A program made the translations under genes and the position numbers. From Iamia sp038233075 (GTDB taxonomy: Bacteria > Actinomycetota > Acidimicrobiia > Acidimicrobiales > Iamiaceae), in NCBI GenBank assembly GCA_038233075.1, contig JBBSMQ010000009.1, positions 1 through 64,000 of the forward strand: a stretch of 64,000 nt of DNA. Direction: 5' to 3'. Positions within the stretch are counted from its first letter, which is position 1; each line of letters begins with the position of its first letter. Below are positions 32,909 to 41,517 of this stretch, piece after piece. The notes under the pieces are model-generated. The model saw nothing but the letters and a program-made list of their open reading frames with translations, searched no databases and was not told where the DNA came from.

Positions 32909-34090
32909 TCACCTGGGGTCGCGCGGCGGGGGTGGGGGCAGCTCGGGGTCGTCGAGGGGGCTGGCGGGCATGGCCGGCAGCTCGTCGGCCAGCCGCTCGG
33001 CCTCGGCCACCACCGCGGCCTGCTCCTGCTCGCGCTCGGCCGACTTGGCTGCGATCTCGGCCCGGTGCGACTCTCGTCGCTCGGCTCGCTCGCCCCGGGT
33101 CGCCGCCGCCCGCTCGGCCCGGACGCGACGCCCGTCATCGTCCTGGTCGGCGGTGATGCCCGAGACCATCTCGCCGATGGCGCTCACCGACCCGGCCAGC
33201 CCGGTGAGCTCGGCCGGCATGAAGATCTTGGTGGCCTGGCCGTCGGCCATCTTCTCCAAGGCCTCGAAGTACTTGACCGCGAGGAGGTCGGTCGAGGGGT
33301 CGCCCTCGTGGATGGCGCCGTAGATCTCGCGGATCGCCTCGGCCTCACCGTCGGCGACGGTGAGCTGGCGATAGCGCTCGGCGTCGGCCCGGGCCCGGGT
33401 GGCCTCGGCCTCGCCCTGGGCCTGGAGGATCTGGCGCTGCTTGAAGGCCTCGGCGGTGAGGATGGCCGAGGCCTTCTCGCCCTCCGCCGTGGTGACGGCG
33501 GCCGCCCGACGCCCGTCGGCCTCGAGGACGACCGCTCGCCGGGTGCGCTCGGCCTTCATCTGCTCGTGCATGGAGTGCATCACGTCCGGTGGTGGGTCGA
33601 TGCGCTGGATCTCCACCCGCACCACGCGCACGCCCCACTTGTCGGTGGCGTCGTCGAGGATCTCCCGCAGGTCGACGTTGATCTTCTCCCGGCTGGTGAG
33701 AGCGTCGTCGAGCTGCATGTCGCCGATGACGTTGCGCAGGTTGGTCTGGGCCAGCTTGGTCACCGCCAGCAGGAAGTTGGCCACGTTGTAGACCAGCCGC
33801 TGCGGATCGGTCGGCTCGTAGTAGATGACGGCGTCGACCGAGACCACCACGTTGTCGGAGGTGATGACCTCCTGGGGCGGTACGTCGACGACCTGCTCCC
33901 GCATGTCGACGGCCTTGATGGTCTGGACGAAGGGGATGATGAGCCGTAGGCCGGGGTCGAGGGTCTCCTGGTACTTGCCCAGCTGCTCCTTCACGCCCCG
34001 CTGGAAGGGACGCACGATCTTCACCCCCGACACCACGTAGATGAACAAGAGGATGGCGACGAGGACGAGCGGGGCGAGGAGGACGGCCAC
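32909..34090 (-). CDS. SPFH/Band 7 membrane protein (flotillin/stomatin-like)
   Basis: A 393-residue SPFH protein of the stomatin-like class that assembles into membrane microdomain scaffolds. An N-terminal membrane anchor (LLAPLVLVAILLFIYVVSG) is followed by the SPFH domain: IVRPFQRGVKEQLGKYQ, DVPPQEVITSDNVVVSVDAVIYY, and TDKWGVRVVRVEIQRIDPP. A long Ala/Glu/Arg coiled coil comes next (AAVTTAEGEKASAILTAEA). The charged C-terminal 70 residues are extra. The GTG at 34090 has AAGGAG upstream; longer frames contain no plausible sequence. It is 10 bp after nfeD on the same strand, the common NfeD-SPFH operon. Confidence 0.93.
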   Translation of the reverse strand: MAVLLAPLVLVAILLFIYVVSGVKIVRPFQRGVKEQLGKYQETLDPGLRLIIPFVQTIKAVDMREQVVDVPPQEVITSDNVVVSVDAVIYYEPTDPQRLVYNVANFLLAVTKLAQTNLRNVIGDMQLDDALTSREKINVDLREILDDATDKWGVRVVRVEIQRIDPPPDVMHSMHEQMKAERTRRAVVLEADGRRAAAVTTAEGEKASAILTAEAFKQRQILQAQGEAEATRARADAERYRQLTVADGEAEAIREIYGAIHEGDPSTDLLAVKYFEALEKMADGQATKIFMPAELTGLAGSVSAIGEMVSGITADQDDDGRRVRAERAAATRGERAERRESHRAEIAAKSAEREQEQAAVVAEAERLADELPAMPASPLDDPELPPPPPRDPR

Positions 34091-34100
34091 AGGGGGCTCC

Positions 34101-34637
34101 TTAGGGGTGGGTGGGCGGCGGGTCGGTCGGGGGATCGAGCGTCGGGGGACGGGCCGGCAGGCCCGGCGGGTGGTAGTCCGCGCCCGGATCGGTCGGCTTT
34201 GGGGCCACGATGAGCCGGGTGCCCCGCACCTCGAGGACGGTGACCTGGGCGCCGACCGGGACGGTCTGGTCGTCCTCGGACTCGGCCCGCCACTCCTCCC
34301 GGTCCACCCGCACCAGGCCCACGCCTTCACCGGCGATGGCCTTGGTGACCACGGCGGGGTGCCCGGTCAGCCGGGTGGCGCCCACCCGGTGGTTGGGGGA
34401 GTTGGCGTCGAGGCGGCGGGCGAGGGGGCGGAACCCGGCGAAGGCGACGGCGGAGACGACCACGAACACGGCCCACTGGGCCACGATGGGGACGCCGGCG
34501 AATGCGAGGACGGTGGCGGCGGCGGCCCCGACGGCGAACGGCGCCAGGAAGAACGAGCCCGCCACGGCCATCTCGCCGCCGGCGAACACCGCCGCCGCGC
34601 CCAGCCAGATCCAGCGCCAGATGTCGGGGTCGTCCAT
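34101..34637 (-). CDS. NfeD-family membrane protein
   Basis: A 178-residue NfeD protein, the partner of SPFH proteins. Two or three transmembrane helices (IWLGAAAVFAGGEMAV, FLAPFAVGAAAATVLAFAG, QWAVFVVVSAVAFAGFRPL) precede a C-terminal OB-fold domain (VGLVRVDREEWRAESEDDQTV). The OB segment VGAQVTVLEVRGTRLIV is the family hallmark. The ATG at 34637 has GGAGGG 4 nt upstream. It lacks the ClpP-like protease domain, so it is the short form. Confidence 0.88.
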   Translation of the reverse strand: MDDPDIWRWIWLGAAAVFAGGEMAVAGSFFLAPFAVGAAAATVLAFAGVPIVAQWAVFVVVSAVAFAGFRPLARRLDANSPNHRVGATRLTGHPAVVTKAIAGEGVGLVRVDREEWRAESEDDQTVPVGAQVTVLEVRGTRLIVAPKPTDPGADYHPPGLPARPPTLDPPTDPPPTHP

Positions 34638-34708
34638 GTGCCCTCCGGCGGTCCAACCTACCCGGACCGGGTCGGAACGTGGGGCCGACCCTCTAGGTTG
34701 TGCGGACC

Positions 34709-35566
34709 ATGGCCTCTGCACCCCGCTGCCTGTTGAGCATCCACGCCCACCCCGATGACGAGTCCTCCAAGGGGGCGGGGACGGTCCACCGCTACCACGA
34801 GGAAGGTGTGCGCACAGTGCTGGTGTGCTGCACCGGCGGTGAGGCGGGCGACATCCTCAACCCGGCCATGGACACCCCGGAGATCCGCGACCGCCTGCCC
34901 GAGGTGCGGATCGAGGAGCTGCACCGGGCCGCCGAGGTCATCGGCTTCGACGAGGTGATCATGCTCGGCTACCGCGACTCGGGCATGCCCGACACGCCCG
35001 AGAACGCCGATCCCCGCTGCTTCGCCGCCGCCCCCCTGGAGGAGGCGGTGGGCCGCCTGGTCGCCATCCTGCGCCGGGAGCGCCCCCAGATCGTGCTCAG
35101 CTACCCCGACGACCAGAAGGGCTACCCCCACCCCGACCACCTGCGGGTCCACGAGGTGACCGAGGTCGCCGTCCCCGCCGCCGCCGACCCCGACCAGTAC
35201 CCGGAGGCGGGCCCGCCGTGGACCGTCGACAAGGTCTACTGGTCGGTGTGGTCCCGCAAGCGCATGCTGGCCACCCACGAGGCCTTCCTGGCCGAGGATC
35301 TGGAGTCCCCGTTCAACGACAAGTGGTTCGCCCGCGAGTCCCAGGACCACCGCATCACCACCACCGTCTACATCGAGGGGCTGCACAAGGTGCGCACCGG
35401 TGCCCTGCAGGCCCATGCCACCCAGGTCGATCCCACCTCGCCCTTCTGGTTCGGCCTCCCCGAGGACGTGGCGGCCGCCATCCACCCCTACGAGGACTAC
35501 ATCCGGGCCTCATCGACGGTCGACTCCCCGCTGCCCGAGACCGACCTCTTCGCCGGCCTGGACTGA
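34709..35566 (+). CDS. mca: Mycothiol S-conjugate amidase
   Basis: Mca hydrolyses mycothiol S-conjugates to release mercapturic acids and GlcN-Ins, a detoxification step limited to actinobacteria. The 285-residue product has the zinc motif LSIHAHPDDESSKGAGTV, then VCCTGGEAGDILNPAMD, the catalytic segment YPDDQKGYPHPDHLRVHEV and QAHATQVDP near the end; all are characteristic of Mca rather than MshB. TAGGTT at 34694-34699 is 9 nt before the ATG at 34709, and a GTG at 34700 is in frame but would leave no space. Divergent from nfeD. Confidence 0.92.
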   Translation: MASAPRCLLSIHAHPDDESSKGAGTVHRYHEEGVRTVLVCCTGGEAGDILNPAMDTPEIRDRLPEVRIEELHRAAEVIGFDEVIMLGYRDSGMPDTPENADPRCFAAAPLEEAVGRLVAILRRERPQIVLSYPDDQKGYPHPDHLRVHEVTEVAVPAAADPDQYPEAGPPWTVDKVYWSVWSRKRMLATHEAFLAEDLESPFNDKWFARESQDHRITTTVYIEGLHKVRTGALQAHATQVDPTSPFWFGLPEDVAAAIHPYEDYIRASSTVDSPLPETDLFAGLD

Positions 35567-35649
35567 CCATCCACCGGGCCGCCGGGCCCGAAGGCGTGGT
35601 CCGAGCGCCGTCGGTAGGGTGCGGCGAGCACCACGAGGAGGTGGCCGTC

Positions 35650-36036
35650 ATGGCCAAGTACCTGACCCAGGAGTGGCTCGACCTGCAGCGCCAGCTGGCC
35701 CAGGACTTCCCGGAGCGCCCCGGGGCCACGGCCCGCATGCAGTCCGTCGTGACCGGCACCCCCGAGGGTGACGTGAGCTACCACACCGCCATCGAGAACG
35801 GGAAGATGGTGGAGAACGCCCTCGGCACCGACCCCGAGGCCGAGTTCACGCTGTCGAGCACCTACGACGACTCGGTGAAGATCCTCCAGGGCGACCTCGA
35901 CGCCAACGCCGCCTTCATGCAGGGCCGCGTGAAGGTCACCGGCAACATGGGCAAGCTGATGTCGCTCATGCCCCTCACCCAGAGCCCCGAGTACAAGGCC
36001 ATCCAAGCCCAGGTCGCCGACCAGACCGAGCTCTAG
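35650..36036 (+). CDS. SCP2 sterol-binding domain protein
   Basis: A 128-residue single-domain SCP2-like protein, a hydrophobic lipid-binding fold. GDVSYHTAIENGKMVENALG, PEAEFTLSSTYDDSVKILQG and AFMQGRVKVTGNMGKLMSLMP are the usual core segments, the last forming the lipid tunnel end. The ATG at 35650 has GAGGAG at 35635-35640. A TAGGGT (35615-35620) is a likely -10 about 30 bp upstream, so this one is a leadered message. The ligand is unknown. Confidence 0.88.
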   Translation: MAKYLTQEWLDLQRQLAQDFPERPGATARMQSVVTGTPEGDVSYHTAIENGKMVENALGTDPEAEFTLSSTYDDSVKILQGDLDANAAFMQGRVKVTGNMGKLMSLMPLTQSPEYKAIQAQVADQTEL

Positions 36037-36065
36037 CTCGAGGTTTCGGCGTCGATCGCTCGCCG

Positions 36066-36899
36066 TCAGGATGCCCGTTGGAGGTCGCGGAGGGGGCGGT
36101 AGCCGATCAGGGTGGCGCCGGCGGCGTCGAGGGCGTGGCGCAGGGGGGCGTCGTCGCACACGAGGGCCAGGTCGTCGACGCGGGCTTCCCAGTCGGGGGC
36201 GAAGGCTCGTAGCTCGGGGGTGTCGATGGCGGGGTGGACGTACATCTCGGTCACCCCCGGCGGCAGCGCCGCGACCGCGTCCTCGACCACCCGCCGGCTG
36301 CCGACCCCGTTGACGTAGACGAAGTGGTCCGGGAACACGACGCCCTCGTCGGACGCCAGGCTCCGGAAGGGGAACCCGATGAAGCGCTCGGTGGCGGCCC
36401 CCGACAGGCGGAAGGGAAGGCCGAACTCCACCGCCAGGTCGAGGTAGATGTCGAAGAACTCGGCCCTCAGCTGGAGGGTCCCCATGTGGCTGTCGAGGTG
36501 GGTGGCGTCGAAGCCCCACAGGATGGCCCGCTCGACCTGGGCCCGCAGCTCCCGGCGCACCTCGTCGAGGTCGGCGTGGTCCCACGCGTCGGCCACGGTG
36601 CGGGGGAAGCCGCCGTCGCCGTCGAGCAGCGACGGACCGTGGGTGATGGGCCCCCACCGGTAGAGGTCGTACTCGGCGTTGAGGGTCAGGTGGACCCCGA
36701 CGTCCTCGCCCCGGTGGGCGGCGGCTGCCGCCCGCGACCACGGGGCCGGCACCATGAGGGTGGCGGTGGTGGCCAGCCCGTTGCGCAGCGACCGGTAGAC
36801 GCCCTCGTTGGTGGCCTGGCTGGACCCGAGGCCGTCGCAGTTGATGATGACGACGCGGTCATCGGGCCGATAGCCGAGCCGCTCGGCGAGGTTCGTCAC
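36066..36899 (-). CDS. YdjC/ChbG-family carbohydrate deacetylase
   Basis: A 277-residue protein of the YdjC family, metal-dependent deacetylases of N-acetylated oligosaccharides. RVVIINCDGLGSSQATNEGV replaces the usual DDFG with CDG, keeping one Asp. DVGVHLTLNAEY and DATHLDSHMGTL supply the His ligands. VTEMYVHPAID near residue 220 supplies the C-terminal His. The GTG at 36899 has TAGCGT (minus strand, 36908-36913) 8 nt upstream; a longer frame to 36944 overlaps the nuclease gene. Confidence 0.85.
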   Translation of the reverse strand: MTNLAERLGYRPDDRVVIINCDGLGSSQATNEGVYRSLRNGLATTATLMVPAPWSRAAAAAHRGEDVGVHLTLNAEYDLYRWGPITHGPSLLDGDGGFPRTVADAWDHADLDEVRRELRAQVERAILWGFDATHLDSHMGTLQLRAEFFDIYLDLAVEFGLPFRLSGAATERFIGFPFRSLASDEGVVFPDHFVYVNGVGSRRVVEDAVAALPPGVTEMYVHPAIDTPELRAFAPDWEARVDDLALVCDDAPLRHALDAAGATLIGYRPLRDLQRAS

Positions 36900-36910
36900 G
36901 AGGGGTGACG

Positions 36911-37447
36911 CTATCGGGGCCTGGCGCCGCCGCACGCGCCCCACAGGCCTCGACCGGCGGCTCGGGCCTCGCGCTCGGCCGCCGCCAGGTCGGCCCGGTG
37001 GGCGTCGTTGGGCTCGATGGAGAGGGTGCGGGCGTAGCCGTCGGCCACCAGGGCCCGGTTGACGAACAGGTCGTCGCGCGCCCGGACCAGGTAGGCAAGG
37101 AGGCGATCGAAGCGGTCGCGGGCCTCGGTGTCGCGGGTGAGGCGCACCTCGGTCCCATCAGGAAGCAAGGCCTTGGTGCGGGCCGACGCCTCCGGACCGA
37201 AGCAGTCGACCGGCGCCCCGGGCTTGACCGTCTCCGGGGTGTCGATGCCGAGCAGCCGCACCCGCTCGGTGCGGCGCCCGAGGCGCACCTCGACGGTGTC
37301 GCCGTCGACCACGTGGGTGACGGTCCCGGTTCCCGCCGGAGCGGGGTCGCCCGACCCGACCAGACCACAGCCGGCGAGGAGCGCGGCGACCAGAGCGGCC
37401 AGGGTGATGAGGCGGGCTCTGGGGACGACGGGACGGATGGGGGACAC
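36911..37447 (-). CDS. Thermonuclease-like (SNase) lipoprotein
   Basis: A 178-residue exported nuclease. The signal peptide ARLITLAALVAALLAGC ends in a clear lipobox. The staphylococcal-nuclease domain has GTVTHVVDGDTVEV (catalytic Asp), VRLLGIDTPETV (Arg and Glu) and DRFDRLLAYLV (the second Arg), so the active site looks complete. NRALVADGYARTL and the acidic/Arg-rich end follow. The GTG at 37447 has GGAGG 7 nt upstream. It is 12 bp from the start of the YdjC-like gene on the same strand. Confidence 0.9.
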   Translation of the reverse strand: MSPIRPVVPRARLITLAALVAALLAGCGLVGSGDPAPAGTGTVTHVVDGDTVEVRLGRRTERVRLLGIDTPETVKPGAPVDCFGPEASARTKALLPDGTEVRLTRDTEARDRFDRLLAYLVRARDDLFVNRALVADGYARTLSIEPNDAHRADLAAAEREARAAGRGLWGACGGARPR

Positions 37448-37560
37448 GGCGAGACCTCCGCGGAGCGAGACGACCGGCGGCGGGAGCCGCACTCCGGAAC
37501 GTGTCCGTGACCGATGATCCTACGGCGGGGGTGCGACAGCGTCGCCGGCGGGGCGGGTGC

Positions 37561-38742
37561 TCAGTCCAGGCGCTCGATGAGGGTGCCGGTGCCGACGCCG
37601 CCACCGCAGCACATCGACACCAGGGCGTAGCGTCCGCCGGTGCGCTCCAGCTCGTGGAGGGCCTTGGTCATCAAGATGGCTCCGGTCCCTCCGAGGGGAT
37701 GGCCCAGGGCGATGGCACCGCCGTTGGGGTTGACCCGGGCCGGGTCCACCCCCAGCTCGGACTGCCAGGCCAGCACCACCGAGGCGAAGGCCTCGTTGAT
37801 CTCGAACACGTCGATCTCGTCCACGCCCACGTCGGTGCGCTCGACCAGGCGGCGGGTGGCATCCATGGGGCCGGTCAGCATGAGCACGGGGTCGACGCCC
37901 ACCAGGCACGTGTCCACGATGCGGGCCCGGGCCCGCAGCCCCAGCGCCTCGGCCCGGTCCGGGGTGGCCAGCAGCAGGGCGGCGGCGCCGTCGGAGATCT
38001 GCGAGGACGACCCGGCGGTGTGGATGCCGTCCTCCCGGGCCACCGGCTTGAGCTTGGCCAGGGACTCCCGGCTCGTGTCCCGCAGGCCCTCGTCGCGCGC
38101 GACGCGGCGGGTGGTGTCGAGCGGCTTGCCGTCCTCGTCGACGTCGGGGGCATCGACGGGGACGATCTGGGCGTCGAAGCGGCCCTCGGCCCAGGCCTGG
38201 GCGGCGAGCTCCTGGGACCGCAGGCCGAAGGCGTCGGCATCGTCGCGGGTGACGCCCCACCTCTCGGCGATGCGCTCGGCTCCCTCGAACTGGGAGGTGA
38301 ACTCGTACTGGCCGAAGTAGCGCTTGGAGATGGGGACGCCCAGCCCCAGCTTCTTGGACGAGTTGGAGCCGATGGGGATGCGGCTCATCAGCTCGACCCC
38401 GCAGGCCACGGCCACGTCGGCCACCCCGGCGCCGATCAGGCTGGTGGCCAGGTTGGTCGCCTGCTGGGAGGATCCGCACTGGGTGTCGACGGTGGTGGCG
38501 GCGGTGTCCATGGGCAGCCCGGCCGCCAGCCAGGCGGTGCGGGTGACGTTGAAGGACTGCTCGCCGACCTGGCTCACGCACCCGCCGATCACCTGCTCCA
38601 CCGCGCCGGGGTCGACGTTCGATCGGGCTACCACCTCGGTCTGGACGGTGCCCAGCAGGTCGACGGGGTGGACGGTGGACAGGGAGCCGTTGCGCCGCCC
38701 CACGGGGGTGCGCACGGCCTCGACGATCACGACCTCGGTCAT
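37561..38742 (-). CDS. Acetyl-CoA acetyltransferase (thiolase)
   Basis: A 393-residue thiolase that condenses or cleaves acyl-CoA, for example acetoacetyl-CoA. The nucleophile Cys is in DTQCGSSQQATN near residue 89. The catalytic His is in NPNGGAIALGHPLGGTG and the second Cys in SMCCGGGVGTGT. EVVIVEAVRTPVGRRNG is the standard start. AGSSSQISDGAAALLLA also matches. TAGGCT (minus, 38750-38755) lies 7 nt before the ATG at 38742. Physiological direction is unknown. Confidence 0.93.
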   Translation of the reverse strand: MTEVVIVEAVRTPVGRRNGSLSTVHPVDLLGTVQTEVVARSNVDPGAVEQVIGGCVSQVGEQSFNVTRTAWLAAGLPMDTAATTVDTQCGSSQQATNLATSLIGAGVADVAVACGVELMSRIPIGSNSSKKLGLGVPISKRYFGQYEFTSQFEGAERIAERWGVTRDDADAFGLRSQELAAQAWAEGRFDAQIVPVDAPDVDEDGKPLDTTRRVARDEGLRDTSRESLAKLKPVAREDGIHTAGSSSQISDGAAALLLATPDRAEALGLRARARIVDTCLVGVDPVLMLTGPMDATRRLVERTDVGVDEIDVFEINEAFASVVLAWQSELGVDPARVNPNGGAIALGHPLGGTGAILMTKALHELERTGGRYALVSMCCGGGVGTGTLIERLD

Positions 38743-38819
38743 GGCCGGGAGCCTACGACCGTCACAGGACCGAGGTGCGGTGCCGCAGCCGACCCACGAG
38801 GCCCGGCGTGACGGTCGCG

Positions 38820-39428
38820 TCAGTGGGGGAGGAGGCGGCCGTCGTCGTCGAGGCGGAAGGCGAGACCGTCGAGCTCGGCGGGGCGACGGCCGACCGTGGA
38901 CGCAGGGTCGGCGGCGGTGCCGACGAGGACCCAGCCCAGCAGCTCGTCGTCGGGCTCCAGGTCGAACAGCTCGACCAGGAGCGGACCGGTGCGGAACGGC
39001 ACGCTCTTCCACATGGCCCCGAACCCGAGCGCGTGGGCCGCCAGCACGATGGCGAACCCGGTGCAGGCCGCCGAGGCGACCTGCTCCCAGCGCTCGACCT
39101 TGGCCGGGCGGGGGGCGGCCACCACCGCGACGAGGGTGGGGGCCACGAACGCCTTGGACCGCAGCTTCTGCCGTCGCTTCGGTGGCAGGTCGGGGTCGAG
39201 GGCCAGGCCGCCGTCCTCGAGGGCGTCGGCGAAGCGCTCGCGGGCCTCGCCGTCGACCACCACGAAGCGCCACGGGCGCAGACGGCCGTGGTCGGGGGCA
39301 GTGGTGGCGGCCTGGAGGATGAGGTCGACCTCGGCCGCGTCGGGCCCGGGCTCGACGAGGGACGACGTGCTGCGACGGTCGAGCAGGGCGCCGAGGACCT
39401 CGGCGCCGGAGGGTGCGGGTCTCACCAC
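38820..39428 (-). CDS. Nitroreductase-family FMN oxidoreductase
   Basis: A 202-residue NAD(P)H-dependent flavin reductase fold. VLGALLDRRSTSSLVEPGPD at the start binds FMN through the Arg and Ser. AATTAPDHGRLRPWRFVVVD matches the P-x-x-x-x-x-x-PW pattern. VASAACTGFAIVLAAHALGFGAMW is the central helix and WVLVGT is near the end. It resembles YdjA-type nitroreductases, whose natural substrate is unclear. The GTG at 39428 has GGAGG; GTG at 39425 is also possible. Confidence 0.88.
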   Translation of the reverse strand: MVRPAPSGAEVLGALLDRRSTSSLVEPGPDAAEVDLILQAATTAPDHGRLRPWRFVVVDGEARERFADALEDGGLALDPDLPPKRRQKLRSKAFVAPTLVAVVAAPRPAKVERWEQVASAACTGFAIVLAAHALGFGAMWKSVPFRTGPLLVELFDLEPDDELLGWVLVGTAADPASTVGRRPAELDGLAFRLDDDGRLLPH

Positions 39429-39508
39429 GGGCCTCCAGGGAACGGGTGCCGGGCCTGCCTAGCACCACCGCGCCGCGAGCCCAACCCGGTGGACCCTCCG
39501 GGTCGCGC

Positions 39509-39676
39509 TCAGGCCGCGGTGCGGTGGTGGCCGTCACCGTCCAGGCGGGCCTGGGCCTCGGCCAGGGCGGCCCGGGCCTTGGCCAGGCCCCGGCGGCCGC
39601 TCTCGATGGTGGCATCGTCGAGGCGCCAGTCGTCGTCGGCCGACGGGGTGAGGATGAGGTCGAGCTGTCGTGCCAT
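39509..39676 (-). CDS. Small conserved-looking protein (55 residues)
   Basis: A 55-residue protein starting MARQLDLILTPSADDDWRLD and continuing with a basic helix GRRGLAKARAALAEAQARL. I do not know its function; similar very short proteins with a DLxLxP..WRLDxxT start occur in related actinobacteria as I recall, unverified. CATACT (minus, 39683-39688) sits 6 nt before the ATG, supporting expression from a leaderless mRNA. Confidence 0.6.
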   Translation of the reverse strand: MARQLDLILTPSADDDWRLDDATIESGRRGLAKARAALAEAQARLDGDGHHRTAA

Positions 39677-39751
39677 GTCCCCAGTATGCGGAGGGGGTGT
39701 GACAGCGAGCATCGCCCCTGGTCAGAGCCATATCGATCCCCTGGCAGAAAG

Positions 39752-39770
39752 TTCGGCGGTGGACGCCGAA
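39752..39770 (-). terminator. Hairpin downstream of the amidase
   Basis: TTCGGCG-gtgga-CGCCGAA is a perfect 7-bp stem starting 5 bp past the amidase stop (minus strand). It is followed by a short T-rich stretch, cttTctg. Confidence 0.55.
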
Positions 39771-39774
39771 ACCG

Positions 39775-41166
39775 TCAGACGGGGGCGCCGGGGGCAACGA
39801 GGGGCCAGGGGCAGCTGCGCTCGACCAGGGCGGCCAGGTCGAGGAGCAGGGCGTCCTCGTGGTGGCGGCCGATGACCTGCATCCCGACCGGGAGGCCGTC
39901 CAGGGTCTCGACGGGGATGGAGATGGCCGGGTTGCCCGAGATGTTGGCCGGGATGGTGAGGGCGCCGTTGTTGCCCATGTCCACCTTCTCCCCCGCCACC
40001 CGGGTGTTGGAGCTGATGTGGGCGGGGAAGGCGACGTCGGGGTTGGTGGCGCAGATGACGAAGTCCACCTCGTCGAAGATGTCGGCCATGGCCTCGTTGG
40101 CCATGGTCCGGGCCGCTTCACCCCGGCCGTTGACCATGAGGTCCACGGTGCCCTCGGCCATGTCCAACCCGAAGGCGATCTCCTTGGTCAGCTGGTCCTT
40201 GCACCCAGGCCACAGCTCACCCAGATCCATCCGCAGCCCGACCATGTTGGCCAGGGCCCAGGCGATGTCGAGGGGAGGCAGCGCAACCGCCACGTCGACC
40301 ACGGTGAGCCCGGCATCGCGCACCAGGGCCTCGGCCCCGGCCTGCACCCGCTCCGCCACGCCGTCGGCGACGACCGCAGAACCGAGATTCGCCACGATGG
40401 CGACCCGCTTGCCCGCCAGGTCGTGGGTGCCGAGGTCGCGCTCCCAGCCCTCGACCTTGGGCAGCGAGTAGGGGTCACGGGCGTCGAAGCCGGTGGTGAC
40501 GTCGTACCAGCGGCACACGTCGCGCACCGACCGGGCCTGGCAGCCGGACACGACGGTCATGGGGTGGATGAGGGTGCGCGGCCCCCGCGGGATGCGCCCG
40601 GCCGTGCCCTTCATGCCCACCAGCCCGTTGAAGCCGGCCGGGATGCGGATCGACCCGCCGCCGTCGCCGCCGCTGGCGATGCTCACCAGGCCTCCGGCGA
40701 CCGCGGCCGAGGACCCGCCCGATGAGCCCCCCGCCGTCTTGCCGTGCTCCCACGGGTTGTGGGTGATCCCGTTGGCCTTGGTGACCGAGATGTTGAGGCC
40801 ACCGAACTCCGAGGCCGTGGTCTGGCCGACCAGGGTGGCGCCCCCGGTGTCGCGCAGCCGCTCGACCATGGTGGAGGTCTCGGTCGCCACCCGGTCGGCG
40901 AACACCAGCGACGCCTCGGTGTGGGGCCAGCCCTCCACCGGGTTGAGCTGCTTGATGCCCACCGGCACGCCGCCGAAGGGCTGGGAGGTGTCGGCCGCTG
41001 CGGCCGCGGCCCGGGCCCCCTCCTCGTCCACGTGGCAGAACGCGTTCAGGTCCGAGGACGCGATGGCGGCCAGGGTCGCCTCGAGCTCCTCGGTCGGGCT
41101 GCGCTCCCCGGCCCGGAAGGCATCGACGAGCGAGCAGGCGTCTCCGGACCAGGGTGTGTCGACCAT
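39775..41166 (-). CDS. Amidase (amidase-signature family)
   Basis: A 463-residue amidase-signature enzyme that hydrolyses amide bonds. The Ser-cisSer-Lys triad can be placed: Lys in GVPVGIKQLNPV, cis-Ser in GKTAGGSSGGSSAAVAGG, and the nucleophile Ser in ASGGDGGGSIRIPAGFNG. The C-terminus is typical (LDGLPVGMQVIGRHHEDALL). It is not GatA: there is no gatC or gatB beside it and the sequence fits stand-alone amidases. TACGCT (minus, 41173-41178) is 6 nt before the ATG. The substrate is unknown. Confidence 0.9.
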   Translation of the reverse strand: MVDTPWSGDACSLVDAFRAGERSPTEELEATLAAIASSDLNAFCHVDEEGARAAAAAADTSQPFGGVPVGIKQLNPVEGWPHTEASLVFADRVATETSTMVERLRDTGGATLVGQTTASEFGGLNISVTKANGITHNPWEHGKTAGGSSGGSSAAVAGGLVSIASGGDGGGSIRIPAGFNGLVGMKGTAGRIPRGPRTLIHPMTVVSGCQARSVRDVCRWYDVTTGFDARDPYSLPKVEGWERDLGTHDLAGKRVAIVANLGSAVVADGVAERVQAGAEALVRDAGLTVVDVAVALPPLDIAWALANMVGLRMDLGELWPGCKDQLTKEIAFGLDMAEGTVDLMVNGRGEAARTMANEAMADIFDEVDFVICATNPDVAFPAHISSNTRVAGEKVDMGNNGALTIPANISGNPAISIPVETLDGLPVGMQVIGRHHEDALLLDLAALVERSCPWPLVAPGAPV

Positions 41167-41180
41167 GGCCGGAGCGTAGG

Positions 41181-41477
41181 TCAGGTCGCCGGGACCTGGA
41201 GGCGGAGCCGGTGGGGGCTGATGGGGTCGAGCAGGTCGCGCACCACGGCCTGGTGGGCCGGGTGGGCGATGTAGGCGTCGAGGTCCTCGGGCGAGGCGAA
41301 CCGGGCCACGATGGCCAGGTCGGCGTTGCCCTCGGCCAGGCCCAGGTCGCGCTGCACGTCGAACGCGCCGATCTCAGGGATCTGGTCCGGGAGGGCGCGG
41401 AGCCCGTCGACCAGGGCCTGGACCTGGTCCTCCGACGCGGCGTCGCTCACGTTCACCAGCACGATGTGGGTCATCAC
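41181..41477 (-). CDS. Dabb-domain protein (stress-responsive A/B barrel)
   Basis: A 98-residue dimeric alpha/beta barrel protein. HIVLVNVSDAASEDQVQALVDGL and IGAFDVQRDLGLAEGNADLAIVARF with AYIAHPAHQAVV give the family pattern. Such proteins have diverse or unknown roles. The GTG at 41477 has TACCGT (minus, 41485-41490) 7 nt upstream; the ATG at 41474 is equally possible. Confidence 0.82.
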   Translation of the reverse strand: MMTHIVLVNVSDAASEDQVQALVDGLRALPDQIPEIGAFDVQRDLGLAEGNADLAIVARFASPEDLDAYIAHPAHQAVVRDLLDPISPHRLRLQVPAT

Positions 41478-41517
41478 CGGGCGAACGGTAGCGGCCTCGA
41501 CCTGCGCTCGGGACGCC

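Noticed and set aside
39775..41166. GatA subunit of the amidotransferase
   Set aside because: gatB and gatC are not adjacent, and the sequence matches stand-alone amidases better.
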